Shown: piece by piece, positions 1 through 9,227 of the stretch
Numbering within the stretch: the first letter of the stretch is position 1
How the letters are laid out: each line of letters opens with the position of its first letter
Source of the DNA: an uncultured Sphingomonadaceae bacterium
GTDB taxonomy: Bacteria; Pseudomonadota; Alphaproteobacteria; Sphingomonadales; Sphingomonadaceae
Assembly (NCBI GenBank): GCA_947499255.1
Contig: CANMNF010000001.1
Coordinates: 620,001 to 684,000 of the forward strand
Direction: 5' to 3'
DNA: 64,000 nucleotides
The notes under the pieces: generated by a model
The model's input: only the letters and a program-made list of their open reading frames with translations
What the model was told of the DNA's origin: nothing
The model's database searches: none
Translations under genes and position numbers: made by a program

Positions 1-599
1 TCAATGGCTTCGGCAATCTCTTCAACGGCGCCAACGGTGCGTGGGTTGTAACGCTTGGGCCGTTGTGGCGCGCCATCCTGCATCATGGCCGTTGCAACTT
101 GCACGTTTTTGGGAATGTCGACCACAACAGGGCCGGGGCGACCCGTCGTGGCGATCTCAAACGCTTCATCAAGCGTCGCGGCAAGAGATTCTGGGTCTTT
201 CACCAGATAATTGTGCTTGGTGCAGTGGCGCGTCAGGCCAACGGTATCGGCCTCCTGAAAAGCATCGGTGCCAATCAGATTGGTCGCCACCTGCCCGGTG
301 ATCACCACAAGCGGGATTGAATCCATATAAGCATCCGCAATGCCGGTGATGGCATTGGTCGCGCCGGGGCCCGATGTCACCAGCACAACGCCGGGTTTGC
401 CCGTCGCGCGGGCATAGCCTTCGGCCGCATGGGCCGCGCCAGCTTCGTGACGGACAAGGATGTGACGAACGCGCTCATCAGAGAACATTTCGTCATAAAT
501 TGGAAGAACAGCGCCGCCAGGATAGCCGAATACAAATTCGACGCCCTGACGTACCAATGTTTCAACCAATATCGCAGCGCCGCTGAGTTCTTGGGCCAC
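1..599 (-). CDS. ilvB: Acetolactate synthase large subunit, N-terminal part (partial)
   Basis: Acetolactate synthase catalytic subunit, a ThDP- and FAD-dependent enzyme that condenses pyruvate with pyruvate or 2-oxobutyrate in the first common step of valine, leucine and isoleucine synthesis. About 199 N-terminal residues are present; the rest lies beyond base 1. The frame contains the family's [13 protein letters not shown] motif, the [15 protein letters not shown] segment with the ThDP glutamate, [16 protein letters not shown] and [13 protein letters not shown]. The start is a GTG at 599-597 with GGAGG six bases upstream (606-610 region). A longer open frame starting at 640 is in another register and is not the gene. 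A hairpin and a TTGACA box lie upstream. Confidence 0.95.
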   Translation of the reverse strand, partial: MAQELSGAAILVETLVRQGVEFVFGYPGGAVLPIYDEMFSDERVRHILVRHEAGAAHAAEGYARATGKPGVVLVTSGPGATNAITGIADAYMDSIPLVVITGQVATNLIGTDAFQEADTVGLTRHCTKHNYLVKDPESLAATLDEAFEIATTGRPGPVVVDIPKNVQVATAMMQDGAPQRPKRYNPRTVGAVEEIAEAI

Positions 600-621
600 G
601 ATGTGCCTCCTTCAATAATGC

Positions 622-647
622 GCCCGGCATGATCGCTCATACCGGGC
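622..647 (-). promoter_or_regulatory. Hairpin in the ilvB 5' leader
   Basis: A 26-base imperfect inverted repeat: GCCCGG pairs with CCGGGC, then one mismatch, then ATGA pairs with TCAT around a GCGA loop. It lies 23 bases upstream of the ilvB GTG and just before the ribosome binding site. No U-run follows, so it is not a simple terminator. A role in translation or RNA stability is inference. Confidence 0.4.
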
Positions 648-673
648 TTGTCCTTGAAATCAAATTCGTGTGC

Positions 674-702
674 GCGCTAAGGGAAAGGGAATTTCATGTC
701 AA
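674..702 (-). promoter_or_regulatory. Possible sigma-70 promoter for ilvB
   Basis: On the minus strand a perfect TTGACA (702-697) is followed after 17 bases by TAGCGC (679-674), a weak -10. It lies in the short gap between miaA and ilvB and points at ilvB. Assigned on the -35 box and spacing only. Confidence 0.35.
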
Positions 703-705
703 GAG

Positions 706-1665
706 CTAATTACGTAATATAATATCAAAAGCGGCGTCAATCACGACATTTTCAGGCTCTATTCGACGCCATTCAGTAGGGGGTTGGTGCCTAAGCCATG
801 TATATTGGCGCTTGGCATAATTGCGCGTCGCTTGCTGGCCGCTGGCAATGGCGTCATCGCGTGACACCTCACCGCGCAATAAGCTGGCAATTTCAGATAC
901 GCCAATGGCCCGCATAACGGGCAAATCTGAAGATAGCTGCCGAGACAGCAGCGCTTCGACCTCAGCAATAGCCCCTTGGTCCAACATCGTCGCAAACCGC
1001 GCATCGCACCTGGCATAAAGCGCTTCGCGATCCGGCAGCAGGATTAGCGGGGCGAGGCAAATCTCCTCGCCGATTCCGCCTTCAAGACGCTCTTGCCACG
1101 CAGCCATAGTGCGCCCGGTAGAGCGAACCACTTCAAGCGCCCGGGATATCCGCTGCTTATCAGCAGGCTGCAACTTTTCTGCCCGTTGGGGGTCTTCCAC
1201 TTGCAACGCAGCATAAGCATCGCCTGTATCGAGAGCGCGGACCTCTGCACGAATGCCCGCATCAATTTCCGGTATCGGCGCAATGCCTTCCAGCAATGTG
1301 CGGATATACAGGCCCGTCCCTCCCACAAGGATGGGGATAATATCCTGCGCATGGGCGCTGGCGATTTGCGCCTTGGCGGCCTCTGCCCAATCCACTGCGG
1401 AGCAAGGCGTTGCGCCATCCCATGTGCCGAACAAATGATGCGGCACGCCGTGCATCTCCTCCTCGCTTGGCCGCGCACTGAGGATGCGCAGATCGGCATA
1501 GACCTGCGCGCTATCGGCATTAATCACGCAGGCGCGCTTGCCGCTCTCACCAAGGTCCAAAGCCAGCTTGACCGCGAGATCGCTCTTGCCGCTGGCGGTT
1601 GGCCCTGCAATGAGCGCCACCGGCTTTAGATGCTGATCGTATTCAGGAGATTTTGTAGTGCTCAT
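706..1665 (-). CDS. miaA: tRNA dimethylallyltransferase MiaA
   Basis: Transfers a dimethylallyl group from DMAPP to N6 of A37 in tRNAs reading UNN codons. The protein has 319 residues from the chosen start. The N-terminal P-loop reads GPTASGKSDLA, followed by NADSAQVY (the substrate-binding DSxQvY motif), GGTGLYIRTLLEG, and the C-terminal segment ATRNYAKRQYTWLR typical of MiaA. The open frame runs up to a TTG at 1722, but the ATG at 1665 gives the usual N-terminus just before the P-loop. That ATG overlaps the GTG start of the divergent serB by eight bases, so the promoter must lie inside serB. No clear Shine-Dalgarno precedes the ATG, so the start is moderately sure; the function is firm. Confidence 0.93.
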   Translation of the reverse strand: MSTTKSPEYDQHLKPVALIAGPTASGKSDLAVKLALDLGESGKRACVINADSAQVYADLRILSARPSEEEMHGVPHHLFGTWDGATPCSAVDWAEAAKAQIASAHAQDIIPILVGGTGLYIRTLLEGIAPIPEIDAGIRAEVRALDTGDAYAALQVEDPQRAEKLQPADKQRISRALEVVRSTGRTMAAWQERLEGGIGEEICLAPLILLPDREALYARCDARFATMLDQGAIAEVEALLSRQLSSDLPVMRAIGVSEIASLLRGEVSRDDAIASGQQATRNYAKRQYTWLRHQPPTEWRRIEPENVVIDAAFDIILRN

Positions 1666-2554
1666 CGCCCGGCTGATAGCAGACGCAGCCCAAAACGAAA
1701 TCTCGCTCGAAGCACGCGTCAATGCGGTGAGCGAGGCATTGTCCGAAGCTGGCCTGCCTTTGGCCTCTGCACAAATGCTCGATCACAGCAGCGACGTGCT
1801 GCAACTGGAGCTGCCCGGCGATGATGCGGCAACGCTGCGCACCGTGATCGATGCGCATTTTGGCGCATGTGATGGGCTGATATCCAATGGTCCGATTGTT
1901 GTGCCGCGCTTGTTTGTGTCCGACATGGATTCCACCATGATCGGCCAGGAGTGCATCGATGAACTTGCCGATTACGCTGGGCTAAAAGAGAAAATCGCCG
2001 AGATCACAGAACGCGCAATGCAGGGCGAATTGGACTTTGAAAGCGCGCTGCTGGAACGCGTGGGCCTGCTTGCCGGATTGGATGAAAGCGCAATTGGTAA
2101 GTGCTTGACCGATCGCATCGTTGCGACACCGGGCGCGCAAGTTTTGGTGGAAACCCTAAAGGCCCACCGATGTCGCACCGTGTTGGTCACAGGCGGCTTC
2201 CATCACTTCGCAGACCGTGTGGCGGAAGAAATCGGGTTTGAGCGGGTGGTCGGCAATCGATTGGCCGTGGCGGATGGCAAGCTTACCGGCGATTTGGCCG
2301 GGCCAATTGTGGATAGCGCGACAAAAGTAGAGGTGCTTCAGGATGAACGAGACAAATTAGGCGCGGATGCCGTGACAATGGCCGCAGGCGATGGCGCGAA
2401 CGATATCCCTATGCTCGATGCCGCGACATATGGCGTCGCTTACCGAGCCAAGCCAAAAGCGCGCGCCGCCAGCAATGGTTGGATTGATCACGGCGATCTT
2501 ACAAGCTTGCTGAAACTGTTGGAAATTCCACAGCGCGATTGGGTCTACGGCTAA
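1658..2554 (+). CDS. serB: Phosphoserine phosphatase SerB
   Basis: HAD-superfamily phosphatase that removes phosphate from O-phospho-L-serine, the last step of serine synthesis. It has 298 residues, with an N-terminal regulatory-like region of about 80 residues and then the catalytic domain. Motif I is DMDST (Asp89, Asp91), followed by MIGQECIDELA; motif II is in VLVTGGFHHFADRVAEEIG; motif IV is MAAGDGANDIPML. The start is GTG at 1658, supported by AGGAGA at 1645-1650 with a seven-base spacer. The start overlaps that of miaA on the other strand, and the stop overlaps the stop of the following reverse gene by four bases. glyA in this window uses the serine made here. Confidence 0.94.
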   Translation: MLIARLIADAAQNEISLEARVNAVSEALSEAGLPLASAQMLDHSSDVLQLELPGDDAATLRTVIDAHFGACDGLISNGPIVVPRLFVSDMDSTMIGQECIDELADYAGLKEKIAEITERAMQGELDFESALLERVGLLAGLDESAIGKCLTDRIVATPGAQVLVETLKAHRCRTVLVTGGFHHFADRVAEEIGFERVVGNRLAVADGKLTGDLAGPIVDSATKVEVLQDERDKLGADAVTMAAGDGANDIPMLDAATYGVAYRAKPKARAASNGWIDHGDLTSLLKLLEIPQRDWVYG

Positions 2555-3240
2555 TCAAACCAGCTGGAAATCTGGCTGAGTGGTTTTTTCTTCATGGCAT
2601 GTTCGGGAACAGTTGCATCGTGCGCCGGGTGACCGGCTGCGATAATCATCAACGGCTTTTCCCATTCCGGCCTGCTGCAAATTTCCCGCAAAAAACCCAT
2701 AGGCGAAGGCGTGTGCGTTAAAGTGGCCAAGCCCGCTTCATGCAATGTCGCGATCAGCATTCCGCAAGCGATCCCAACGCTTTCATTCACGTAATAATTC
2801 TGCGTCTCGCCGTCTTCTGCAATGCCGCCTTTGCGCTGTGCAAAGCATACGATCAGCCAGGGTGCCGTTTCCAGATGCGCTTTTTCGGCATTGGTACCGA
2901 TGGGATAAAGCGCCTCCAACCATTCCGCAGATGCTTTGGGCTCGACATCGCCCTCACCATAAAAGCGTCGCTCCTCTGCTTCGGCTGCATCGCGGATCGC
3001 CAATTTGGTGTCTTCGCTCGAAATCGCGGCGAAGTGCCAAGGTTGATGATTGGCACCGTTGGGCGCGGTGCCTGCAGCGGCGATGGCCAGTTTGATGACA
3101 TCGCGCGGCACCGGTGTCGGCGCGAAGCTGCGGCATGAATGCCGCGTGCTTAACCGTGCATATGCCGCTTTGGCGCGGGCGATTCGCTCTTCGTCGGAAT
3201 ATGCAGGTAGGGAGGGAAAGGGTGAGTGATTTTGGTTCAT
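2551..3240 (-). CDS. Nitroreductase-family flavoprotein resembling iodotyrosine deiodinase
   Basis: FMN-dependent nitroreductase-fold protein of 229 residues from the ATG at 3240. A start at 3318 would overlap the end of purL. From memory it matches animal iodotyrosine deiodinase closely along its length: AGTAPNGANHQPWHF, ETAPWLIVCF, YYVNESVGIACGMLIATLH and the C-terminal KKKPLSQI. The three residues that clamp the iodotyrosine zwitterion in IYD appear conserved: Glu90 and Tyr94 (in EERRFYGEG) and Lys120 (in GTNAEKAHLE). A reductive dehalogenase acting on halotyrosines or halophenols is therefore more likely than a general nitroreductase. It follows purL on the same strand after 43 bases. Substrate is not proven. 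Confidence 0.8.
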   Translation of the reverse strand: MNQNHSPFPSLPAYSDEERIARAKAAYARLSTRHSCRSFAPTPVPRDVIKLAIAAAGTAPNGANHQPWHFAAISSEDTKLAIRDAAEAEERRFYGEGDVEPKASAEWLEALYPIGTNAEKAHLETAPWLIVCFAQRKGGIAEDGETQNYYVNESVGIACGMLIATLHEAGLATLTHTPSPMGFLREICSRPEWEKPLMIIAAGHPAHDATVPEHAMKKKPLSQISSWFD

Positions 3241-3283
3241 CGTGAAACCAACTCTATCCGCTCCCTCCCGACTTGTCGAAGTT

Positions 3284-5518
3284 TTAGCTTTCCATCCAAT
3301 CAGCGAAAAAACTTTCATGCGCGCTGCGAAGGTCGTTCAACGAGACACCGAGCAGCGTATCACCGCCGACAACACCAATCCTGCGCAAGCCAACTTGCGC
3401 GGTTTCTGCATCGCGCGTTCCCTTGGCCATTTGCGTGTTCAATGCGGCTGTATCGGGCACGCTAATAATGTAGCGGCCCTGATCTTCGCCAAACCACCAT
3501 TGCGCAGGGGTGTAAGCTTCGTTCGCCATAACGTCAGCGCCAAGCCCGCCTGTCAGCGCCATTTCCGCAAGCGCCACCGCAAGACCGCCATCGGAGAGAT
3601 CATGCACGGCATTGACCAGACCGGCTTCGATCAGTTCGCGGATCATCTCACCGGCATTGCGTTCCAAAACAATATCAACAGGCGGGGCGCGGCCATCGTC
3701 GATACCATGAATTTCCTTGAGCCAGATCGATTTACCAAGGTGAGAGCGCGTAGGATCAGGCTTTGCCCAGAATTCCGGCCCCACCAGATAGAGAACATCG
3801 CCTTCCTGCTTGAAGCCGGATGTCATCATCTTGGAGTAATCCTCAATGATGCCAACGCCGCCAATCGCAGGGGTGGGCAAAATGGCGGAACCGCCACCCG
3901 TCGCCTTGCTCTCATTATAAAGGCTGACATTCCCGCTCACGATGGGGAAGTCGAGCGCGACACAGGCTTTGCCCATGCCATCGAGTGCATGGACAAATTG
4001 CGCCATAATTTCGGGCCGCTGCGGGTTCGCAAAGTTCAAGCAATTGGTCACAGCCAGAGGCCGCGCGCCCACGGCGCACAAATTGCGATACGCCTCGCAA
4101 ATCGCTTGCTTCCCACCTTCATACGGATCGGCATAGACATAACGTGGTGTGCAATCAGTGCTGATTGCCAGAGCTTTTTGCGTGCCATGCACGCGCACAA
4201 CGCCCGCATCACCGCCCGTTTGCAGCGTATCTGCACCAACTTGCGAATCGTATTGCTCTGCAATCCAACCTCGCGAGGCAAGGGCAGGGCTTGCCATCAA
4301 TTTCAGCAGGTCCGCACCCACATCATCAGTGGCAGGCACGCTATCCAACGGCTTCACATTCGCCCAAACCTTGTAATCCTCTTTCGAGAGATACGGCCGG
4401 TCATATTCAGGCGCATCAGCAGCGAGCGGCCCAAGCGGAATATCGCACACCACTTCGCCATCGAATTCCAGCACCATATGGCGTGTATCGGTTACTTCAC
4501 CGATGATCGCGAAATCCAGTTCCCACTTTTCAAAAATGGCCTGCGCCATGGGTTCTTTGCCGGGCTTCAAAACCATGAGCATCCGCTCTTGGCTTTCGCT
4601 CAGCATCATTTCGTAAGGCGTCATGCCTTCTTCGCGGCAGGGCACCATGTTCATGTTGAGCCGAATGCCGGCCTTGCCATTGGTTGCCATTTCCACGCTG
4701 GAGGAAGTGAGCCCCGCTGCGCCCATATCCTGAATGGCCACAATCGCATCGGTCGCCATGAGTTCAAGACATGCTTCGATCAGCAGTTTTTCGGTAAATG
4801 GGTCACCCACTTGCACCGTTGGGCGCTTGGCATCGGCATCTTCTTCGAAATCGGCACTGGCCATTGTTGCGCCATGAATACCATCGCGGCCGGTCTTTGA
4901 ACCGACATAGACGATGGGGTTCCCCACGCCTGTGGCAGCCGAATAGAAGATTTTGTCCGCATCCGCCACGCCAACAGTCATCGCATTAACGAGGATATTG
5001 CCATCATAGGCCGGGTGAAAGTTGGTCTCCCCGCAAACCGTTGGCACGCCCACGCAATTGCCATAGCCGCCAATGCCCGCAACCACGCCTTGCACCAGGT
5101 GCTTCATCTTTGGATGCTCAGGCCGACCGAATCGAAGCGCATTGGCATTGGCCACTGGGCGCGCGCCCATGGTGAAGACATCGCGCAAAATCCCACCAAC
5201 GCCTGTCGCCGCACCTTGATAGGGTTCGATGTAAGATGGGTGGTTGTGGCTCTCCATTTTGAAGATCGCTGCTTGGCCATCTCCAATATCGATCACACCG
5301 GCATTTTCACCGGGACCGCAGATCACCCAAGGTGCCTGCGTCGGCAGCTTTTTAAGGTGCAGGCGCGAGGATTTGTAAGAACAATGCTCAGACCACATGA
5401 CCGAGAAGATGCCCAGCTCAACCAGATTAGGCTCACGGCCAAGGCCTGCGAGCACGCGTTCGTATTCTTCGGGAGACAGGCCGTGCTGCTCAATGACTTC
5501 TGCTGTAATTTCGCTCAT
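3284..5518 (-). CDS. purL: Phosphoribosylformylglycinamidine synthase, PurL subunit (small type)
   Basis: Synthetase subunit of FGAM synthase, the fourth step of purine synthesis, acting in a complex with PurQ and PurS. It has 744 residues, the normal size of the three-subunit form and far shorter than the about 1300-residue fused enzyme. Seen in order: [14 protein letters not shown] near residue 40, [23 protein letters not shown], then the duplicated AIRS-like half with [19 protein letters not shown] and [17 protein letters not shown] run of 552 sense codons on the opposite strand (3242-4900) is a shadow. purS and purQ are not in the window. Confidence 0.97.
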   Translation of the reverse strand: MSEITAEVIEQHGLSPEEYERVLAGLGREPNLVELGIFSVMWSEHCSYKSSRLHLKKLPTQAPWVICGPGENAGVIDIGDGQAAIFKMESHNHPSYIEPYQGAATGVGGILRDVFTMGARPVANANALRFGRPEHPKMKHLVQGVVAGIGGYGNCVGVPTVCGETNFHPAYDGNILVNAMTVGVADADKIFYSAATGVGNPIVYVGSKTGRDGIHGATMASADFEEDADAKRPTVQVGDPFTEKLLIEACLELMATDAIVAIQDMGAAGLTSSSVEMATNGKAGIRLNMNMVPCREEGMTPYEMMLSESQERMLMVLKPGKEPMAQAIFEKWELDFAIIGEVTDTRHMVLEFDGEVVCDIPLGPLAADAPEYDRPYLSKEDYKVWANVKPLDSVPATDDVGADLLKLMASPALASRGWIAEQYDSQVGADTLQTGGDAGVVRVHGTQKALAISTDCTPRYVYADPYEGGKQAICEAYRNLCAVGARPLAVTNCLNFANPQRPEIMAQFVHALDGMGKACVALDFPIVSGNVSLYNESKATGGGSAILPTPAIGGVGIIEDYSKMMTSGFKQEGDVLYLVGPEFWAKPDPTRSHLGKSIWLKEIHGIDDGRAPPVDIVLERNAGEMIRELIEAGLVNAVHDLSDGGLAVALAEMALTGGLGADVMANEAYTPAQWWFGEDQGRYIISVPDTAALNTQMAKGTRDAETAQVGLRRIGVVGGDTLLGVSLNDLRSAHESFFADWMES

Positions 5519-5604
5519 AAATGTCGCCTCTAACGCCGGTGATTGGGGAGCGCCAGTCCCACTGCGCTTGACCCCACAAGCAATCCTGCGCCAAACCGGC
5601 CCCT

Positions 5605-5853
5605 ATGAGTGAGAAAATACCCCAAATTGGCGAAATGAGCTTTGAAGACGCGCTTGGAGCGCTCGAAGATGTGGTGCGACGATTGGAAAGCGGTGACGTG
5701 CCGCTCGACGATTCGATCCAGCTTTATGAACGCGGCGAAGCTTTGCGCAAACATTGCCAGGCGCGGCTTGATGCTGCGCAAGAGCGAATCGAGAAAATCG
5801 TCAAGGATGAGGGTGGGGCGGTCAAATCCGCAGTACCCTTCGATGCGGACTGA
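5605..5853 (+). CDS. xseB: Exodeoxyribonuclease VII small subunit
   Basis: 82-residue helical subunit of exonuclease VII, which degrades single-stranded DNA together with XseA. It matches the family in length and in the pattern MSFEDALGALEDVVRRLESG, then LDDSIQLYERGEALRKHC, then a heptad-like LDAAQERIEKIV. It stands at the head of the forward run and is followed after eight bases by ispA, the arrangement common in alphaproteobacteria (often with dxs next, which is not found here). xseA is not in the window. Confidence 0.92.
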   Translation: MSEKIPQIGEMSFEDALGALEDVVRRLESGDVPLDDSIQLYERGEALRKHCQARLDAAQERIEKIVKDEGGAVKSAVPFDAD

Positions 5854-5861
5854 GCCGGGCT

Positions 5862-6767
5862 ATGGGATTGGTTTTGGCCGATGATGTGTTGGGGCGCGGT
5901 ATTCAACAGGTCCAGCGTGAGATCGATGATGTGTTCGATGCATTGCTGCCAGTGCCCGACGATACGCGTGCGCCCCTTGTTGAAGCGATGCGGTATGCCG
6001 CGATTGGCGGAGGCAAGCGGATCCGCCCACTTTTGCTGATCACCATTGCGGAAATGTTTGGTGCCAGCCGCCATGCCGCGACGCGCGCCGGATGCGCATT
6101 GGAAGCGATCCATGTTTATTCGCTTATCCACGATGATCTGCCGTGTATGGACGATGATGACATGCGCCACGGCAAACCGACGCTGCACAAGGTCTATGAC
6201 GAAGCGACAGCCGTTTTGGCAGGCGATTGCCTGCATGTGTTGGCGTTCGAAATCCTCGCTAGTACCGAAGTAAGCGGTGATCCCTTTATCCGCGCAGAAT
6301 TGGTCCACGCACTTGCCACGGCCAGTGGCCATAACGGCATGGCGGGTGGACAGGTTATGGATATGGCCGCCGATGATCAGGATTTTGATCTTCACGATGT
6401 GACCCGGCTCCAGCAGCTTAAAACAGGAGCGCTATTGGGGGCAGCTGTCGAGATGGGCGCTATCCTGGGCAAAGTGCCAGAGGAAGGCCGCGCACACCTT
6501 CGCAATTATGCGCGCGATATCGGGCTGGCTTTTCAAATCGCAGACGACCTTCTTGATGAAGAAGGCGATGAGGAAAAAGCGGGCAAAGCGCTGCGCAAAG
6601 ACGCTGATCAAGGCAAAGCGACGTTCGTTTCTCTGATGGGAGCTGACAAAGCGCGTGAACAAGCGCGCGCTTTAAGCGAGCAAGCGATCGGGCACCTTAG
6701 CCAGCACGCAAAAGAAGCCGATTTGCTGCGCGCGTTGGCGCGTTTTATCGTGGAGCGTGATCAATAA
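5862..6767 (+). CDS. ispA: Farnesyl diphosphate synthase (polyprenyl synthetase)
   Basis: Chain-elongating prenyltransferase of 301 residues, condensing IPP with DMAPP and GPP to farnesyl diphosphate. Both aspartate-rich motifs are visible: the first in HDDLPCMDDDDMRHGKPT (DDx4D form, typical of bacterial FPP synthases) and the second in FQIADDLLDEEGD. GGKRIRPLLL near residue 50 carries the IPP-binding arginine and lysine. It is coupled to xseB with an eight-base gap. ispDF further along the window serves the same MEP-derived isoprenoid pathway. Confidence 0.94.
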   Translation: MGLVLADDVLGRGIQQVQREIDDVFDALLPVPDDTRAPLVEAMRYAAIGGGKRIRPLLLITIAEMFGASRHAATRAGCALEAIHVYSLIHDDLPCMDDDDMRHGKPTLHKVYDEATAVLAGDCLHVLAFEILASTEVSGDPFIRAELVHALATASGHNGMAGGQVMDMAADDQDFDLHDVTRLQQLKTGALLGAAVEMGAILGKVPEEGRAHLRNYARDIGLAFQIADDLLDEEGDEEKAGKALRKDADQGKATFVSLMGADKAREQARALSEQAIGHLSQHAKEADLLRALARFIVERDQ

Positions 6768-6813
6768 CGCGCCCACCAGAGTTGAGAAACTCGCAAGGGT
6801 TAGGAGAGAGTAT

Positions 6814-7326
6814 ATGAGCGAACGCATTGGCGTTTATCCCGGCACTTTTGATCCGGTGACATTGGGTCATGCCGATATTATGCGGCGAGGCAGCAAGCTG
6901 GTGGATAAACTTGTTATCGGAGTGGCCACCAATCCTTCAAAAAATCCCATGTTCACTACGCAAGAGCGGATTGAAATGGTGCTGGGTGAAGTGGACCGAC
7001 TGGGGCTCAGCAATATTGAGGTGAAGAGCTTTGATGCATTGTTGATGCATTTTGCAGAAAGCGAAGGCGCCAGCATCATCATCCGAGGTTTGCGCGCCGT
7101 TTCAGATTTTGAGTATGAATTTCAAATGGCAGGCATGAACCAACAGCTTAATGCAGATATTGATCTGGCGTTTTTGATGTCCGATGTTTTGCTAACGCCG
7201 ATCGCCTCCAAATTGGTCAAAGAGATCGCACTATATGGCGGAAATATCGAAAAATTCGTCAGTCCGGATGTGAAAGCGCGTGTTGATGACCGTATTCAAC
7301 AGGTTGGGCGGCTTGGTACGCGTTAA
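6814..7326 (+). CDS. coaD: Phosphopantetheine adenylyltransferase
   Basis: Converts 4'-phosphopantetheine and ATP to dephospho-CoA, the fourth step of coenzyme A synthesis. It has 170 residues, close to the usual length. The N-terminus reads RIGVYPGTFDPVTLGHADI, with the nucleotidyltransferase TxGH motif; IIRGLRAVSDFEYEFQMA and ASKLVKEIA follow as in other CoaD proteins. The open frame begins at 6757, but the ATG at 6814 is chosen because AGGAGAG lies just upstream and it gives the normal N-terminus. Confidence 0.95.
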   Translation: MSERIGVYPGTFDPVTLGHADIMRRGSKLVDKLVIGVATNPSKNPMFTTQERIEMVLGEVDRLGLSNIEVKSFDALLMHFAESEGASIIIRGLRAVSDFEYEFQMAGMNQQLNADIDLAFLMSDVLLTPIASKLVKEIALYGGNIEKFVSPDVKARVDDRIQQVGRLGTR

Positions 7327-7366
7327 CAGCGGCATTTCGCGACATTCATTGAACTGTCATCATGCA

Positions 7367-7396
7367 TTGACTAGAGCCGCTTCCAACACCTTAACT
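7367..7396 (+). promoter_or_regulatory. Possible promoter of the cyclophilin gene
   Basis: TTGACT at 7367-7372 and TTAACT at 7391-7396, separated by 18 bases, lie in the 85-base gap before the cyclophilin start at 7412. Pattern match only. Confidence 0.25.
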
Positions 7397-7411
7397 GTAT
7401 TAGACAGGTCC

Positions 7412-8125
7412 ATGATCCGCTCCTTCGCAACTCTGGCGCTTACCGCCTCGCTCGGTTTCACAGCCGTCCCTGCCATCGCGCAGGATACCACCCTCACACC
7501 TGCGCTGGAAAACACCGCAAACAGGAACGATGCTGTGGGCCGCGTGCCCATCAAAGTTGAGACAGATATGCAGGTTGATCCTGAGAATATCTTGTTGCTT
7601 GACCTGTCCACTGGTGAACGCGTGGCTATCCGTCTGGTCCCGCAATGGGCGCCAAACCATGTTGAAAGAGTGAAAACTCTCGCTCGTGAAGGCTTCTATG
7701 ACGGAGTGATCTTTCACCGCGTGATTGATGAATTCATGGCGCAAACGGGTGACCCGACAGGTACAGGGCTTGGCGGCTCTGAACTTCCCGATCTGGAAGA
7801 AGAATTCAACATGCTGCCGCATGTGCGCGGCTCGGTTGCTATGGCGCGGCAGGCAGAAAACACTGATAGCGCGAACAGCCAGTTTTTCATTGTGTTTTAT
7901 CCACGCTTTTCGCTGGATCGCAATTACACCAATTTTGGCCGCGTGATTTCCAACATGCCCGCAGTCGACAAAATCGAACGAGGGCAACCGCCCAGCAATC
8001 CCACATCGATTTTACAAGCATCGATCGCTTCTGACAACAAACCGCAAGTGATGCCGAGCGCCGCTGCGCCCGCTGAGGAAGAACGTATCACGCTCGACAT
8101 GCTTAACGCTTCTGCTGAGGAATAG
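7412..8125 (+). CDS. Periplasmic peptidyl-prolyl cis-trans isomerase, cyclophilin type
   Basis: Cyclophilin-type prolyl isomerase of 237 residues that should help fold secreted proteins. The ATG at 7412 opens a clear signal peptide (MIRSFATLALTASLGF, then AVPAIAQD with an AxA cleavage site). The frame is open from 7280, but the earlier part overlaps coaD and looks non-coding. Cyclophilin signatures follow: GFYDGVIFHRVIDEFMAQTG, GSVAMARQAENTDSANSQFF and FGRVISNM. The C-terminal 40 residues are an Ala/Pro/Glu-rich tail. queA starts 23 bases downstream, so the two are probably co-transcribed. Confidence 0.92.
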   Translation: MIRSFATLALTASLGFTAVPAIAQDTTLTPALENTANRNDAVGRVPIKVETDMQVDPENILLLDLSTGERVAIRLVPQWAPNHVERVKTLAREGFYDGVIFHRVIDEFMAQTGDPTGTGLGGSELPDLEEEFNMLPHVRGSVAMARQAENTDSANSQFFIVFYPRFSLDRNYTNFGRVISNMPAVDKIERGQPPSNPTSILQASIASDNKPQVMPSAAAPAEEERITLDMLNASAEE

Positions 8126-8148
8126 GCTGAGGCTACGAGGCTCGCGCA

Positions 8149-9183
8149 ATGCAAGTCGATCTGTTTGATTTTGATCTCCCGCAGGAATTGATCGCGCTGC
8201 GGCCCGTTCGGCCACGCGATGCTGCGCGCATGTTGTTTGTTCCCGGCGATGGTGCGCTGGAAGATCGCGGTGTGCTCGATCTGCCCAAAATACTGCGCGC
8301 AGGTGATGTGTTGGTGTTTAACGACACACGCGTCATCCCCGCACAATTGGAAGGCAAACGCGGCGAGGCGCGAATTGGTGCAACTTTGCATAAACGGTTG
8401 GACCTGCGGCGCTGGCAGGCGTTTATCCGCAATGCCAAACGTCTGCGCGAAGGGGAGATGGTGGATTTTGGCGCAAACGTCACCGCCACCGCCGAAACGC
8501 GCCATAAGGACGGCAGTTTCACTCTCACGTTCCATGGTGATGAACCTGTCGAAATCTTGCTTGAGCGGGCAGGGCGCATGCCGCTGCCACCGTATATTGC
8601 GGGCAAGCGCGATGTCGATGAAGACGATCTGCAAGATTATCAAACCATGTTCGCATCGCATGACGGCGCCGTTGCAGCCCCTACTGCTGCGCTGCATTTT
8701 ACAGACCGTCTAATCGCTGCGCTTGATGAGGCAGGCATTCAGCGTGAGACACTGACCTTGCATGTCGGGGCCGGCACTTTCTTGCCTGTGAAAGCGCAGG
8801 ACACCGATGATCACCAGATGCATTCCGAATGGGGATGCATCGATAGCGGAACCGCAGCCAGGCTCAATGCAGCCAAGGATGCAGGACACCGCATAATTGC
8901 GGTCGGCACCACAAGCCTGCGCTTATTGGAAAGCGCAGCCAGTGAAAAGAGCCGGTTAGAACCTTTTGCCGCCGACACTGATATCTTCATCACGCCGGGA
9001 CACCGCTTTAAGGTAGTTGATGGATTGATGACCAATTTCCATCTGCCCAAATCGACCCTTATGATGTTGGTGAGCGCCTTGATCGGGCGAGAGCGGATGA
9101 TGCAGGCTTACGCGCATGCAATTGCGCAAGGTTACCGCTTCTATTCTTACGGCGACAGCTCTTTGCTATTGCCCGATGGCTAG
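8149..9183 (+). CDS. queA: S-adenosylmethionine:tRNA ribosyltransferase-isomerase
   Basis: Transfers the ribosyl part of SAM to preQ1-modified tRNA, forming epoxyqueuosine. 344 residues, full length. Family motifs: [13 protein letters not shown] at the start, [51 protein letters not shown] and [16 protein letters not shown]. tgt, which inserts preQ1, lies 2.8 kb downstream on the same strand, separated by an ABC exporter and an outer membrane protein. Both may share this forward transcription unit. Confidence 0.96.
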   Translation: MQVDLFDFDLPQELIALRPVRPRDAARMLFVPGDGALEDRGVLDLPKILRAGDVLVFNDTRVIPAQLEGKRGEARIGATLHKRLDLRRWQAFIRNAKRLREGEMVDFGANVTATAETRHKDGSFTLTFHGDEPVEILLERAGRMPLPPYIAGKRDVDEDDLQDYQTMFASHDGAVAAPTAALHFTDRLIAALDEAGIQRETLTLHVGAGTFLPVKAQDTDDHQMHSEWGCIDSGTAARLNAAKDAGHRIIAVGTTSLRLLESAASEKSRLEPFAADTDIFITPGHRFKVVDGLMTNFHLPKSTLMMLVSALIGRERMMQAYAHAIAQGYRFYSYGDSSLLLPDG

Positions 9184-9227
9184 CGGGTCAGGTTGCCAAG
9201 CCTTGTCAAAAGCGCGATGGCGCGGAC

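Noticed and set aside
377-640. 87-codon frame starting in the ilvB leader hairpin, considered as a leader peptide or regulator
   Set aside because: Most of it overlaps ilvB in another frame, and the start is not rich in Leu, Ile or Val codons as an attenuator peptide would be.
3242-4900. 552-codon open frame antisense to purL
   Set aside because: It lies wholly over a well-conserved purL and the promoter side of the next gene, and its translation has the His/Arg-rich look of a shadow frame with no recognisable motif.
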